A stretch of 64,000 bases of DNA from Strigamia acuminata (GCA_949358305.1 OX442318.1:5938501-6002500), one strand, 5' to 3'; shown: positions 45,077 through 56,588, numbered from the stretch's first letter. Numbers and translations are program-made. The notes: generated by a model from the sequence alone, not told the origin.

Positions 45077-47047
45077 ATGCTCATTTTATTTTACTGTTTT
45101 TACTGTGTTATTAGCCTCACAAATGGATTAAGGTAATTTCTTGTAACTTCAGCTTCTCGTTAACTATTACTCCGTATAACTCTAACCAACATTTTAACAG
45201 TGACAAAGAAATGACTAATATTATCCCAGAAAATTATACAACTACAAGACATGGTGGTGAGTATAGTTAATTTTTAAACTAAACATTATTTGTAAAATTA
45301 AACCTAATTTCTTTGATGAAATCATTCTTTAAATATTTTTTTCAGCATCAATTCTTGTAAACTGGGACCTTTTACCTCATTTGATATCTGAATTATCTTT
45401 AAAGAAAATGGTAAGAAAATAATTAATTGCTAAATTAACACAAAAAAGTCTTATCTAGGATGAAGTTATTATTTAAAGCTTCTAATCACATTTTGCTAGG
45501 AATTCACTGCTGATCTTACAGTTAAAGCCTATTGGATCGATAAACAGTTAAAAGCTTATACACGTGACCTTGTACATTTACCATCAGCTGTGGCCAACAA
45601 ATTATGGCGTCCTAAGATGAGTTACATAAATTGCAAAGGCTGCAACGATTACATAATCGACCCCAATAAGCATACATTCGATTTTAGTGGCAAAATGATT
45701 TCGGTCGAATACAGGCGAGTTACACATTTCCAAAGCTAAACAAACTTTGTAAACAGATTTTTCATTTCCAGAGAATCAATCAAGTTTACTTGTATCTTTG
45801 ATTATACTAACTACCCTTTCGATAAGCAGAGTTGTGATATCCACATTCGACTCTGTATGTATACACAAAATTAACTACATCAGATTACACCCCCAGGAAA
45901 CACACAAACAGTTCACATGCTCACACTTCCCTTCTATGTTATTTTAGTAGGCAATTTGAACGAGCATGTACAACTCTCTTTCCCCGTCTTTGGCGACATC
46001 AACTTACGTGACATTTTAGTACCACCAGAATATCGGCTCAATAGTTCAGACCGACTACTAAAACCCTGTGCAAATTCCACTTTTCGTTGTACGTATTTAC
46101 CAAGCAAAGGCTAATTCCTAACAGTAAGAAAGAAAAGCTTAAAAGTTAGTCAGAAAGCAAGAAAGAAACTGTGCATATCTTGCTACAAAGCCTATGAAAA
46201 TACTTGGTCAATCACCAAGATACTATCCAAACTTCTGGCGTGTTAAAAAGGCTTAAAAATATGTAAGAAAAATTGATCTGCACTTTCTTGCTAGTGGGAA
46301 CAAGCCTTAATACTTATAGCAAGATTAACACAGCTTTGGGGCCATTTTTCTTTTTGCAGTTACAGATATATGCCTCACTTACACCTTTGTTTTCAAAAGG
46401 ATCCCAACTCAGCATCTAATACTTGTCTTCATACCGAGTATGCTAATCGTAATGCTTTCGTGGATTTCATTCTGGTTGAAAGTTGAGATGGCAGCCCCGA
46501 GAGTTGCACTTGGTCTCACTTCACTGCTCACATTGGCAACTCAATTCAGTTCCGCACAAAGAGATTTACCTTCTGTGGCAACAATCAAAGCGCTAGACAT
46601 ATGGATGTTTGTTTGTATTTTGATGGTTTTTGCATCCATGGTAGTTTATGGAATAGCTTATTCATGTAATGACCAGTCGATAGTACTTCACAGCATCATT
46701 CCGGTTAAGCCTGCACAAGAATTAACTAAAAACAGCAAATCAGCAGTCAATGTAAGAAAAAAAATTATCTATTTAAATCTTTGTAAATTATATGGAAGAG
46801 TAGTGGAAAGGAAATTCTTTTAGTCTTAGTTGGAGCTAAAGAATTCAGTTGAATTTGATTTTCGTGATTTCTTTTCTAGGGTTCTGAAAATCATTGCAAA
46901 GGTGTGCGTGCGACCTACACAAGAATCAAAAAAAGAATTTTGGAACGAATAAATATTGAAAACATCAACATTGACCAAAAAGCTAGAAAAATCTTTCCCT
47001 TGTTTTTTCTCATTTTCAATATTGTATTTTGGACTAAGTACTCGTAA
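45077..47047 (+). CDS. Cys-loop ligand-gated ion channel, anion-type (epsilon group, copy K)
   Basis: Predicted 390 aa. Exons: 45077-45132, 45201-45256, 45346-45410, 45500-45714, 45772-45854, 45951-46088, 46360-46751, 46880-47047. Signal peptide MLILFYCFYCVISLTNGLR. Exon 4 reads LWRPK and NCKGC, different from the alpha-delta groups. Cys-loop C-IFDYTNYPFDKQS-C; loop-C cysteines in KPCANSTF and DICLTY; M2 APRVALGLTSLLTLATQ. Exon 6 could also start six bases earlier (ATTTTAG); I used the acceptor that aligns with copy M. Intron 4 has a GC donor (GCGAGT), but intron 6 has a normal GT (GTACGT) where sister copy M has GCACGT, and is longer (271 bases). AATAAA at about 47097. Open throughout. Confidence 0.86.
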
Positions 47048-47122
47048 GAAATCAAATTAAAATTTGCACTTTACATGTTGTAATCTATGGGCAAAGAATA
47101 AAACTTTTTTTCCCATTAAACT

Positions 47123-47574
47123 TGTGACTGGTATGGACTTCCCCATGATAACCTGGGGATTGGCTACCACATGGTCGCATACTCACGTAAAGAATGAGAC
47201 AGGGACTCCAGATTGTTGGGTTTTGGCCTGTAATCCATTCTCTAGGGATCGAAGTCTCCCATCTACCCTATGTGGTGGTGCCATAAGGCACGCTACACCA
47301 GCAACCAACCCGTCACACACAGGGCGTTGGTTACACACAAACATTCCGTCGTACTTACCCGTACAACCTATGTAGCCACTCATGGAGGCTGCAGCAGGCA
47401 CATCGTCATGTTACTGAGCATCACAGTGGTGAATGGTGAGAAGAGCAGAGTCAACTGGGGGCAAGACTGCTCTTGCTGGCTTCAGGACCTTCCTAGCACA
47501 CGTCTTCTCTCTGTGCTGTCTGCTCAACTCTCTGCTCTGTTCTCCTCTGACACCACACCACTCAGCTCCCTCTA
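47123..47574 (-). mobile_element. LTR-like repeat family R1, copy 3 (reverse, truncated)
   Basis: Starts on the plus strand with TGTGACTGGTATGGACTTCC, the reverse complement of an R1 3' end, and carries the family landmarks in reverse order. It stops near CTCAGCTCCCTC, so about 80 bases of the R1 5' end are missing. Confidence 0.6.
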
Positions 47575-47636
47575 GACAAGCAAAAAATTACAATTTATTT
47601 CCACTTGATTTCATACAGTCGCATAAAAAATAAAAC

Positions 47637-49272
47637 TTATATTTCATGGATGGTTATCTCATAAGCAATTTTTTCATCCTCAGTCTCATATCTATCAGGT
47701 TTACAATCTTTGCATTTTTGACAAGTTTCGCATTCCAAAGCAGGTGTAAGCGCTTCAGTCTCGCAAATGTAATGCATAGGATCCCTGCCATGTGTCGTTG
47801 AATGAACACAACCTCTATCATTCCAACAAGCTCTGCTGTTATGTCGTTGAAGCGTTGTCAGGTGGACGCAATACTCGTCATTATCCCAATTATTTGGTTC
47901 GCCGTTACACCAAGCAGTATAGGTGAAAGGTTCCCAGGTCGATGTCCAAACAAACGCAGGTTTTTTGATATTTGAAACTTCTATTAAACGATTAAAAAAA
48001 TACTCAAAAAGGAGCTTCATATCTTTACCCAAGTAAAATCGTTATTGAACCAATAGTTATTGACATTTAGTTGGTGTTGCTGCTTATCTTAGGTTATGCA
48101 CAGTATTTACAGTACTAGTACACCTTCGGCTTTACGCAGTGTACTGTTAGCTTTATGCGGTATTCCATCGGCTTAAAGCAGTACACCTTTAGCTTTACAC
48201 AGTACACCTTCGGCTTTAAGCAATGGTAGTGGCTACGTTCACTCACGTCCGACATGAACGCATTATTTTCAAGACGTGCTGTGATCGGCTGAGATCTATT
48301 GACGTCGATTCGTTTCCTCAACGTAAGTTCTCAAATTCGATGTTCTCGAGGTTTTAGCTTCTTTTTTTTTACAAGGGGGGGGGGCATAGCCCCTCCATGA
48401 CCCCCCCCCCCCCCCACTCAGACATAACTTTCTCCGTTTTTAGCAATGTAGACCAAACTGTTTGTAATTCTGTTTGTAATTCAATGCATCTCTCAACCAA
48501 TCACAGCGCATCATAAAAATAATACGTTCACGTCGGACTTGAACGTAGCCACTATGTTAAGCAATATATCTTCGACTTTATACAGTACAACTTCGACTTT
48601 ACGCTGTACACCTTCGGCTTTATGCAGTATACCTTCGGCTTTACGCAGTATAAATTCAGCTTTACGCAGTATATTACACTATACCTTCAGATTTATATAG
48701 TGCTGTAGGTGTATGCCGTTATATCTCCGGCTTCTTATAATTACAGCACTGCTGATAGTGTAATTTGTAAAAGGTGATAATTTTTCACTATTTAAAATTA
48801 GATGACCCTACTGACAATTCACTAAACCAACTAAATACCATCTACTGGTAATTGTGGGAGTATTAAAATTCAAACTTTACTTGTGAGCATGCCAGATGTC
48901 CAATACCCTATGGGTTGATTTTTCACTAAAAATGAAATCATTAGAAAATCGAATGACACCCTAAATGAGCACAAGTTACCATTCAGCTGGACTGCCCGCT
49001 TGAAAACTAACATTGCTTCTTTTTCAGTTTGAACAGCCAAAAGTGATGCTTCCATTTCATTACATTTTCTTGAAGATTCTAACCAGGTAGCTGTTTCTCT
49101 GGAGAAGTAGTAACAACGCCCCTCCAAGTCATCAAAACCTTCTGGGCATTCAACACAGAACCCCAAAGAATGTGTGCAGAAAATGATGAATACAACTACC
49201 AGAAGAAAACAGCTAAAACTGTGAACATTTAATCTAATTTCAAGTATTTCCCTTACCTAAAATAGTCTTCAT
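47637..49272 (-). CDS. C-type lectin-like domain protein, likely secreted (boundaries uncertain)
   Basis: Minus-strand exons: 49272-49257 (MKTIL), 49212-48980, 48087-48029 and about 48000-47637. Exon 2 encodes a hydrophobic segment (CFLLVVVFIIFC) then CVECPEGFDDLEGRCYYFS, the start of a C-type lectin fold. Exon 3 gives NNYWFNNDFTW. The last exon has GEPNNWDNDEYCVHL, ACWNDRGC and HYICE, with the EPN motif that in the family goes with mannose-type sugar binding, and a Cys-rich acidic tail ending YEITIHEI. Exon 2 to 3 phases match, but exon 1 to 2 and exon 3 to 4 phases do not with the sites I see. So either I have missed sites or the gene is damaged. The 893-bp intron 2 holds a minisatellite and a MITE. 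Confidence 0.68.
48116..48690. repeat. Minisatellite of TTCGGCTTTACGCAGTACACC units, split by a MITE
   Basis: Units of about 21-23 bases (CAGTACACCTTCGGCTTTA and variants) run at 48116-48226 and again at 48555-48690, separated by the insertion at 48229-48552. Lies in the intron of the lectin-domain gene. Confidence 0.85.
48229..48552. mobile_element. MITE inserted in the minisatellite
   Basis: Inverted ends GTGGCTACGTTCA / TGAACGTAGCCAC, extending with GTCCGAC and ATTATTTT, flanked by TA (48227, 48553). The centre holds a run of eight G followed by a C-rich run (48376-48416) that itself could fold. Confidence 0.8.
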
Positions 49273-50080
49273 GGTTCTGTTCCACAAGTACACACCAAAT
49301 CTGATAATGTGTTATTAAGTTGGCTTCTTTTATTTCAATTTCATGACATTATCAAATGGCAAATGAGCATAGACGAAGTTTAACATTTTTAAATGTCAAT
49401 GTAAATAGAGTGTTGTAATCACATTTGATTGTACAAGTACCCTAATCAAATTATGTTTTTAATGTTAAGTGGGCACAATTTCTGCGCACTTGAAAACTAA
49501 AGCGCAATGTGTATGTTATTAAATATAACATTATCGCATTTTGAAATGTCAATTGAAGTATATTTCAGATGTCACAAACGTGCTGTTTTATTCAGCTTTA
49601 GGACCAGGGGCTCAAGCACAAAACGTCTAAAACTAAGTAATCTGGAACAGGGTTTCTCAAACTTTTTAGCATTGCGACCCATTTTTAATATAGGCAATCT
49701 TCCGCGCCCCACTTCATCATTAGTAAGCCTGCTATTTTTGCGGACTAAAAACAATGAAATTGCGGGCGGAAAGCGGATCAAAAAACTGCCATTTTGCGGA
49801 CGTATTGCAGCCCACTATTGGCCAATAATGGGCCATTATTGGCAAATTGCGGATTTTCCGCAAAATTGCAGTACAGCGGTCCAATTGCGGAAATTGCAGA
49901 CCGAATAGTACCTCAAAATCAAAAATTTTTAGTGCCAAAAAACTGCATTTGGCCTATCCGCAACGATGGAAACATTTTGGGGAAAATTTATTTTCCGCAA
50001 AAATAGCAGGCTTAATCATCAGTGCATTAAATTTTTCCAAAAAAACTACTGTACGTATATAAGAGAAAAAAAGAAATTAC

Positions 50081-50353
50081 CATTTAGTGTTACTGCAAAA
50101 GAGAAAATTGCAGCTGATTCTTCCTCAGTTTCAATACTCAAAAGAGTTGAATCTAAATTAGCACATTTTCTTGTTGCCGATTCTTCAGCCAAATGGTAAC
50201 AACCAGTTCCTAAGTGCCCAAACCCATCCGGACATTCAAGACACATACAGTGCATGTGTCCACAAAGTGATAAATAAAACTTGTTTTAAAAAAAATTAAA
50301 ATTACCTACATTTAATTTAATTTTTATTTTTTCTTACCCAAAATGAGCCTCAT
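50081..50353 (-). pseudogene. Second C-type lectin-like gene, N-terminal exons only
   Basis: Exon 1 (50353-50338, MRLIL) and exon 2 (about 50275-50081) mirror the first lectin gene, with CLECPDGFGHLGTGCYHLAEE and a CANLDSTLLSIETEEESAAIF helix ending TLN at the same phase-1 donor. No C-terminal lectin half is found before the first gene 0.8 kb away; that gap holds a repeat with a hAT-like end. Either a decayed duplicate or an alternative 5' end; I favour a partial duplicate. Confidence 0.55.
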
Positions 50354-50789
50354 TGTTGCCATAAAGTCAAACCAGATATGTTAAGTCTGGTATTGAGTTG
50401 GTTTCTTTTATTAAAATTTTTATGATAATTATTAAATGGCAAGTGGACATTATAAAATGGCAAGTGAGCATTTTCCAATGCCAATCACATTTGATTAAAT
50501 TTTAGTGATAAAATTGTTCAATTTTAAAAGGAAACTGAATCAAAATAAAGGCATTTCCTATTTTATAGGAGTAGAGTTCACGACATTTTTAAATTTGTCC
50601 ACAAAATTCACAATTAATTGGATACGATGCTCAGTGTTTGAATGCGAAGCGTGCTAAATCCTCAGGAAAACAGAACAAATTTGTAAAATAAACTCGAAAT
50701 TCATACAGAAAACATAGTACCGGTACTCCGTATAATTTTGTGATAACCTAAATCAGATATAACGATGATAACCCAACTGAAAATCAACA

Positions 50790-51075
50790 AGAAAATCACT
50801 GAAAATTACTGAAAATCCCAAGAAAATCACTGAAAATTACTGAAAATTCCAAGAAAATCACTGAAAATTACTGAAAATCCCAAGAAAATCACTGAAAATT
50901 ACTGAAAATCCCAAGAAAATCACTGAAAATTACTGAAAATTCCAAGAAAATCACTGAAAATTACTGAAAATCCCAAGAAAATCACTGAAAATTACTGAAA
51001 ATCCCAAGAAAATCACTGAAAATTACTGAAAATTCCAAGAAAATCACTGAAAATTACTGAAAATTCCAAGAAAAT
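50790..51075 (+). repeat. 31-bp tandem repeat, about nine units
   Basis: Unit AGAAAATCACTGAAAATTAC plus TGAAAATCCCA (or TTCCA), repeated without spacers and fading into GAAAATCA-type degenerate repeats to about 51160. Each unit itself contains three GAAAAT steps. Simple satellite, not a CRISPR array. Confidence 0.92.
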
Positions 51076-53135
51076 CATTGAAAATCATTAGAAAATCATT
51101 GAAAGTCACTAGAAAATCACTGAAAATCACAAGAAAAATTTATGAAAATCAAAAGAAAGTTACTGCAAATCACAAAAACAAAAAAAAACACCTAAAATCA
51201 TCGACTAAAATTCATTGAAATAAGAAATCACGCAAAATTAGCCTATAATTCACACAAATAAGAAGGAAACCACCCAAAAATTATCCAAAATTCATGAAAA
51301 TATACAGAAAATCACGCAAAACGAACCAAAAATCCATGAATTAATCAAAATCCGGTACACAAATAGGATAAATATTTCCCACAATTATAATTCTAGTTCT
51401 ATAATTAAAAAAATTCATTCCCCGTGGTAAATTTTGCATTTTTGATTCAAATATAATATACAACGCCCCTCCACAAAAATAACAATTTGATTCAAAGAAA
51501 ACAATGATAAATTAATATTTAAAAAAATAAAAGTACTTACAGTTAGTTCAATGTTGAATTATTACTTCACACTATCACAGATTCACGGTCACACATTTCT
51601 AAGTCTAGTTCCAGTTTCATGTTTAGAAGTCTTATAGGTAAGAAGAAAAATATCCGAAGCACAAGGATAGAATGATTTTGGGTTGAAACTTCACTCAGAA
51701 TTCTTATAATGTTATAATCACAACACATTCCGAAGATGTCCGGGTTGGATGTCCGCCATTGTCCTCGTCCTATTGAAACAGTCCCGCAGAAACGGGAATC
51801 TTCGATGAAGTTTTTGCGAGTTTTTGTAATTTCGTTTACTCTTTTTTTCTGAAATAATATTAAAAATAAACATTAAAATTTTTTAAACAAAAGTAGCAAA
51901 AAGTAAATAAGTAAATTGCGGCTTTAGTTCCGGATCTGAGTAATTAACTGAGTCGTTCATTGGTCGCTAGATGTCAGCCATATAAGAATAAAAATACCCC
52001 TAAAATAGAAACACAAAACACAAACGGATAATTAACAATTTCAAAAAAAAATAGTTTTTCCTTCGTTTTATTTGCCATTTGTAAAAATTTTAATAAATAA
52101 AATATTTTCTTGATGGAAATTTACAATGCGAATTTTTTTTAATTGCATATAGTGACTTGACTGCTAGTTGAATTTGATTCATTTCTATACAACACTTTGC
52201 AGTCTGTGAGATAAAAAAAAAGAAAAAATTATTGTCAAAAACCCACAAGGGGGGGTGACCTTAAGGCCACTGGGGGTGTGTGGAGTGACGTAGGTCACCG
52301 TGGTTAACCAAGCGGTGACAAAATTCTCTCAAACTCTGACTGTTGATTTACTCACAATAAATCAGTCAGATACCAAAAGGCGCCTCAACTCTTACCCATT
52401 TTACCCCCAACAATTTCAAAGGTACCCCCACGTAATTCCAATGTTAGAACGTTGTCCTCTCACTGTGTACACAAGGCCCACTTCGCTTTTCCTGGTCGTT
52501 CGCGCTTCTTTTTTTGGCCAATGGGAATATTTTTTGCCTCCGTTGGCACAACAAGCAAGTTCTCAATAATTGCTATTCCCACAATGTGCTTCCAAATGTA
52601 AATCTTTGCGAACACAGGGCATGTACAAGTTCCCCTACTCCATTCATTATTTGCAATGCAAACCTGCCACAAACTACTTCTCGAGTGCAGGTATCAAGTA
52701 AAGTAAATCAAATTTTTTGTTGCATTAACTTAAAACACATGTAGCCAATAATAATTTCACGCTACAAGCAGACCCAGCACACAAAATGTCTATAAAAAAG
52801 CTATCACTGAAAAATTCAAGGCGCTTGGGATGAAGGGGATCGCGATGAATTGCTTTTATAAAAAGAATGCCGTAATGTTAAAAAGTTTGAAAACCCTTGC
52901 TTTAGTGAATTGCAGTTAGTGACTGATAGAAGACAAATACAATCGGCTGGAGTAGGAACTGTGTTGTAACACGACACCACCGCCAATGCAGAACCGCCAA
53001 GGTTTTTACCGCCAAACCATGATTCGCAATGCGGTACAGCAAAGCCAATTACTGCCAATACGTTACAGCAAAGCCTCTACCGTCAATGCAAGGGGCGCAA
53101 ATGGAAACAACTGCAAATAACCGCTAATAAAAAAT

Positions 53136-53232
53136 GAAAGATATATGGATGTTTGTATTTTCATGATTTTTGCAAATATTTCCCTTGTTTTTTCTCATTT
53201 TCAATATTGTATTTTGGACTAAGTAAATGTAA
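53136..53232 (+). pseudogene. Relic of an epsilon-group Cys-loop receptor (M3 piece joined to M4)
   Basis: GATATATGGATGTTTGTATT (start of M3 coding) runs for about 40 bases with a frameshift and TGA. It is then joined at TTTTTGCAAATATTTCCC to the M4 coding end (LFFLIFNIVFWTK then TAA). Everything between is missing. The following 3' flank matches that after copy J. Confidence 0.75.
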
Positions 53233-53669
53233 GAGATCACATTAATGTAAATTATTAAGTTTTCACAATTTTACAAAATAACAATAAAAGTTTGAAAGTG
53301 TTAGATAGATTACATACACATGAATTGAAAGTATCAAACTTATTCTTCATTTTTCTCACTAGTTATTCACAGTTTCGTCTAATAAACAATTTATACGTAT
53401 AATTTCTCCTTTTCCCTGTTAAAAATGGAATGTCCAGTTTTATGTTTGTATAAAACATAGATTTGTGGTTTCGCACATAAAAGTTCAACTGTCAGTTGAA
53501 TGTAAGTCTGTTCAATAAATTGATTTTACGTTTAACTTACGTGTAAATTATGTACATACATTAGCGCATCGACCCAAATGAATTGTAAAGGTTTACCATA
53601 GAAACATATCTAACTTACAACCAAAGCATTCAGTTACATAACATGCAAAAGAAACATCAGAGATTGAAA

Positions 53670-56562
53670 ATGCTCATTTTATTTTGCTGTTTTTACTGTG
53701 TTATTAGCCTCACAAATGGATTAAGGTAATTTCTTGTAACTTCAGCCGCCCGTTAACTATTATTATATAACTCTAACCAACATTTTAACAGTGACAGAGA
53801 AATAACTAATATTATCCCAGAAAATTACACATCTATTAGACATGGTGGTGAGTTTAGTCAATTTTTAAACTAAACATCATTTGTAAAATTAGACATTAAT
53901 TTCTTTGATGAAATAATTATTTAAATAAAATATTTTTTCAGCACCAATCTATGTAAACTGGGAACTTTTACCTCACTTGATATCTGAATTATCTTTAAAG
54001 CAAATGGTAAGAAGAGAATTAATTGCTAGGATGAAGTTATTATTTAAAGCTTCTAATCATATTTTACTAGGAATTCACTGCTGATCTTACAGTTAAAGTT
54101 TTTTGGCTCGATAAGCAGTTAAAAGCTAAAGTTCGTGACCTTGTACATTTACCATCTGATGTGGCAATCAAATTATGGCGTCCTAAGATGCGTTTCATAA
54201 ATTGCAAAGGCTGCAACCATGACATAATCGACCCCAATAAGCACACATTTGATTTTATTGGTAAAATGATTCGGATCGAATTCAGGCGAGTTACACATTT
54301 CCAAAGCTAAACAAACTTTGTAAACAGATTTTTCATTCACAGAGAATCAATCAAGTTTACCTGTATCTTTGATTATACTAACTACCCTTTCGATAAGCAG
54401 ACTTGTGATATCCACATTCGATTCAGTATGTACACACAAAATTAAGTACAGTTGAACCTCGTTATACCGAGCCGCGAAGTAACAAATTTTTTGTTATAAC
54501 GAATTCTTAAAAATGGTTTGGTTGGTTAATTGGCCATAGAACATCATGTTAAAAATTTTTGATATAACGAACTGATTTCTTGGGTCTCTTCCGATTTGTT
54601 ATAGTGAGGCTCGGCTGTACAATCATGTTCAAAAAAACTGGATCTTCACTCTATGCTGGCAATTGAAATGCTGAAACACCAGAAATCAAAAAGTGATAAT
54701 ATCGCCTTTTCTTCAATAATCCTTTCATAATTAAATAGCATATTATCACCTGTGGATTTCTGGTGTTTTATCTAGTGGCCAAGCATGAGATAATTCATAA
54801 TTTCAATTGACAGCAGTATAGTAAAGATCCAGTTTTTTTGAACACGACCACAGATTAGAAGAATAGACAGAAGCGGAAATCCTTTGTTCTGTGGATTGGA
54901 GGAATACAGCGCTTAAACGCCAAATGTTTATAATTATTATTTTTAAAATTCAAAATAAACTTGTTGTTACATATTATTATCCTTATTTAAATTTATTTAT
55001 CACCATTAAAAAAAATCTGAGGGTCTGTAAACAACAAATTTTGATTTTAAGTGGATAGGGAAAAACTTTACCGCTTGGAACGCTGTTTTTCTCTGATCAC
55101 GCTGAGAACAAAGAATTGAAATAGGTCAAAGTTATGTCGGTTCCTTGTACCTTGTAGGTACCTTGTAGGTAGTAAATTTTTAAGATAAGGCCAAAATTAA
55201 TTCCTACACTTACAGTGCAAGCTCTATAGCCTGGACACACCGTCGGACGGCTGTGTGGTCAGGACAGGTTTAAAGGTCCTGACCTATACCCAGCAATATT
55301 AAATCCCCTCTCCCAAACGGACAACTTTCTGGGACCCATCCTATGACCAGAGCTTATACAGAGCTTATACTGTACAATGAATTGTCGTATATTTTTCATT
55401 TCCTTCTATTGTTTTTAATAGGCATTTTGAACGGTCCTGTAAAACTCACTTTCCACTCCTTTCACAAGCCAAACTTACGAAACATTTTAGTACCACCAGA
55501 ATATCAGCTCGATAGTTCAAACAGACTAATAAAACCCTGTATAAATTCTACATTCCGTGGCACGTATTTACCAAGCAAAAGCTAATTCCTAACAGTAAGA
55601 AAGAAAAGCTTAAAAGTTAGTCAGACAGCAAAAAAGAAACTGTGCATATCTTGCTACAGAGCCTGAAACTGTGCAAAGCCTATGAAAATTCTTGATCAAT
55701 CACCAAGATACTATCCAAACTTCTTGGGTGTTAAAAATGCTTAAAAATATGTAAGAAAAACTGATCAGCCTGCAAGAAAGCTAATTTCCTGCACTTTCTT
55801 GCTACTGGGAACTAGTCCTAATACTTATAGCTAAATTAACACTGTTTTGGGGCCATTTTTCGTTTTGCATTTACAGATGAATGCCTCACTTACACCTTTG
55901 TTTTCAAAAGGATCCCAACTCAGCAGCTGATACTCGTTTTCATACCGAGTATGCTAGTCGTAATGCTTTCATGGATTTCATTCTGGTTGAAAGTTGAGAT
56001 GGCAGCCCCGAGAGTTGCACTTGGTCTCACATCACTGCTCACATTGGCAACTCAATTCAGTTCTGCACAAAGAGATTTACCTTCTGTGGCAACAATCAAA
56101 GCGCTAGATATATGGATGTTTGTTTGTATTATAATGGTTTTTGCATCCATGGTGGTTTACGGAATAGCTTATACATGTAATGACAAGTCGAAAGTACTTC
56201 ACAGCATCATGCCGGTTAAGCCTATACAAGAATTATCTAAAAACAGAAAATCAGCAGTCAATGTAAGAAAGATAAAAAAAAATTGTTTATTTAAACCATT
56301 GTAAATCATGTGGAAGAGTGGAAAAGAAACTCTTTTAGTCTTAATTAGTGAATTCAGTTTAATTTAATTTTAGTGTTTTCTTTTTTAGGTTTCTGGAAAT
56401 CATTGTCAACGTTTGCGTGTGACCTACACAAAAATCAAAAAAAGAATTTTCGAACAAATTAATATGGAAAACATCAACATTGACCAAAAAGCTAGAAAAA
56501 TATTTCCCTTGTTTTTTCTCTTTTTCAATATTGTATTTTGGACCATATATACTAGGGTTTGA
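53670..56562 (+). CDS. Cys-loop ligand-gated ion channel, anion-type (epsilon group, copy M)
   Basis: Predicted 390 aa. Exons: 53670-53725, 53792-53847, 53942-54006, 54071-54285, 54343-54425, 55422-55559, 55877-56262, 56389-56562. Signal peptide MLILFCCFYCVISLTNGLR; LWRPK and NCKGC; Cys-loop C-IFDYTNYPFDKQT-C; loop-C cysteines in KPCINSTF and ECLTY; M2 APRVALGLTSLLTLATQ. Intron 4 (GCGAGT) and intron 6 (GCACGT) have GC donors. The intron-6 acceptor of copy K (TTGCAG) is TTGCAT here; a new AG six bases downstream keeps frame, at the cost of two residues. Intron 5 is 996 bases because of three MITEs. The coding end is altered by a 15-bp hairpin insertion that supplies the TGA. AATAAA at 56658. 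Confidence 0.85.
54449..54617. mobile_element. Pogo/Tigger-like MITE in intron 5 of copy M
   Basis: CAGTTGAACCTCGTTATA ... GAGGCTCGGCTG with TA on both sides (54447, 54618). The CAGTnGAACCTCGTTATA end is typical of pogo/Tigger-derived elements. Internal GTTATAACGAA repeats. Confidence 0.8.
54624..54846. mobile_element. MITE with TGTTCAAAAAAACTGGATCT ends
   Basis: Left TGTTCAAAAAAACTGGATCT and right AGATCCAGTTTTTTTGAACA are perfect inverted ends; similarity continues with CAATTGAAAT / ATTTCAATTG. Inner CACCAGAAATC / GATTTCTGGTG also pair. No clear target duplication. Confidence 0.75.
55213..55372. mobile_element. Small TA-flanked MITE in intron 5 of copy M
   Basis: CAGTGCAAGCTCTATA at the left and TATACAGAGCTTATACTG at the right are inverted versions with mismatches, flanked by TA (55211, 55373). 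The right end contains a direct duplication of AGCTTATAC. Confidence 0.55.
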
Positions 56563-56588
56563 CCGATCAGTGTATCGGTCAAACCCTA
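56553..56588. repeat. Perfect 15-bp hairpin at the stop codon of copy M
   Basis: TAGGGTTTGACCGAT and ATCGGTCAAACCCTA are separated by six bases. The last codons of M (ACT AGG GTT TGA) fall in the left arm. Other copies have ACTAAATAG or ACCTAA here, so the hairpin was inserted into the end of the gene. Confidence 0.9.

Larger units (their letters stand above)
49273..53135. other. Intergenic interval with repeats between lectin genes and copy M region
   Basis: Besides the partial lectin gene, the interval holds a hAT-type end (CAGGGTTTCTCAAACTTTTT at 49648), a 31-bp tandem array (50790-51075), AT-rich sequence, a fragment resembling the R1 5' end in reverse (about 52250-52310), and a second hAT-like end in reverse (AAAAAGTTTGAAAACCCTTG, about 52877-52896). 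CCGCCAATGC-type repeats occur at 52978-53115. ORFs at 49507-50199 and 52300-52744 lie in repeats and look non-genic. Confidence 0.6.

Noticed and set aside
50790-51075. Regular direct repeats that could suggest a CRISPR array
   Set aside because: Units abut without unique spacers, and the genome is clearly eukaryotic (introns, copia, MITEs).
49648-52896. One 3.2-kb hAT element that captured a lectin exon, from hAT-like ends in opposite orientation
   Set aside because: The ends match only partly and the flanks show no 8-bp target duplication; two separate insertions are simpler.
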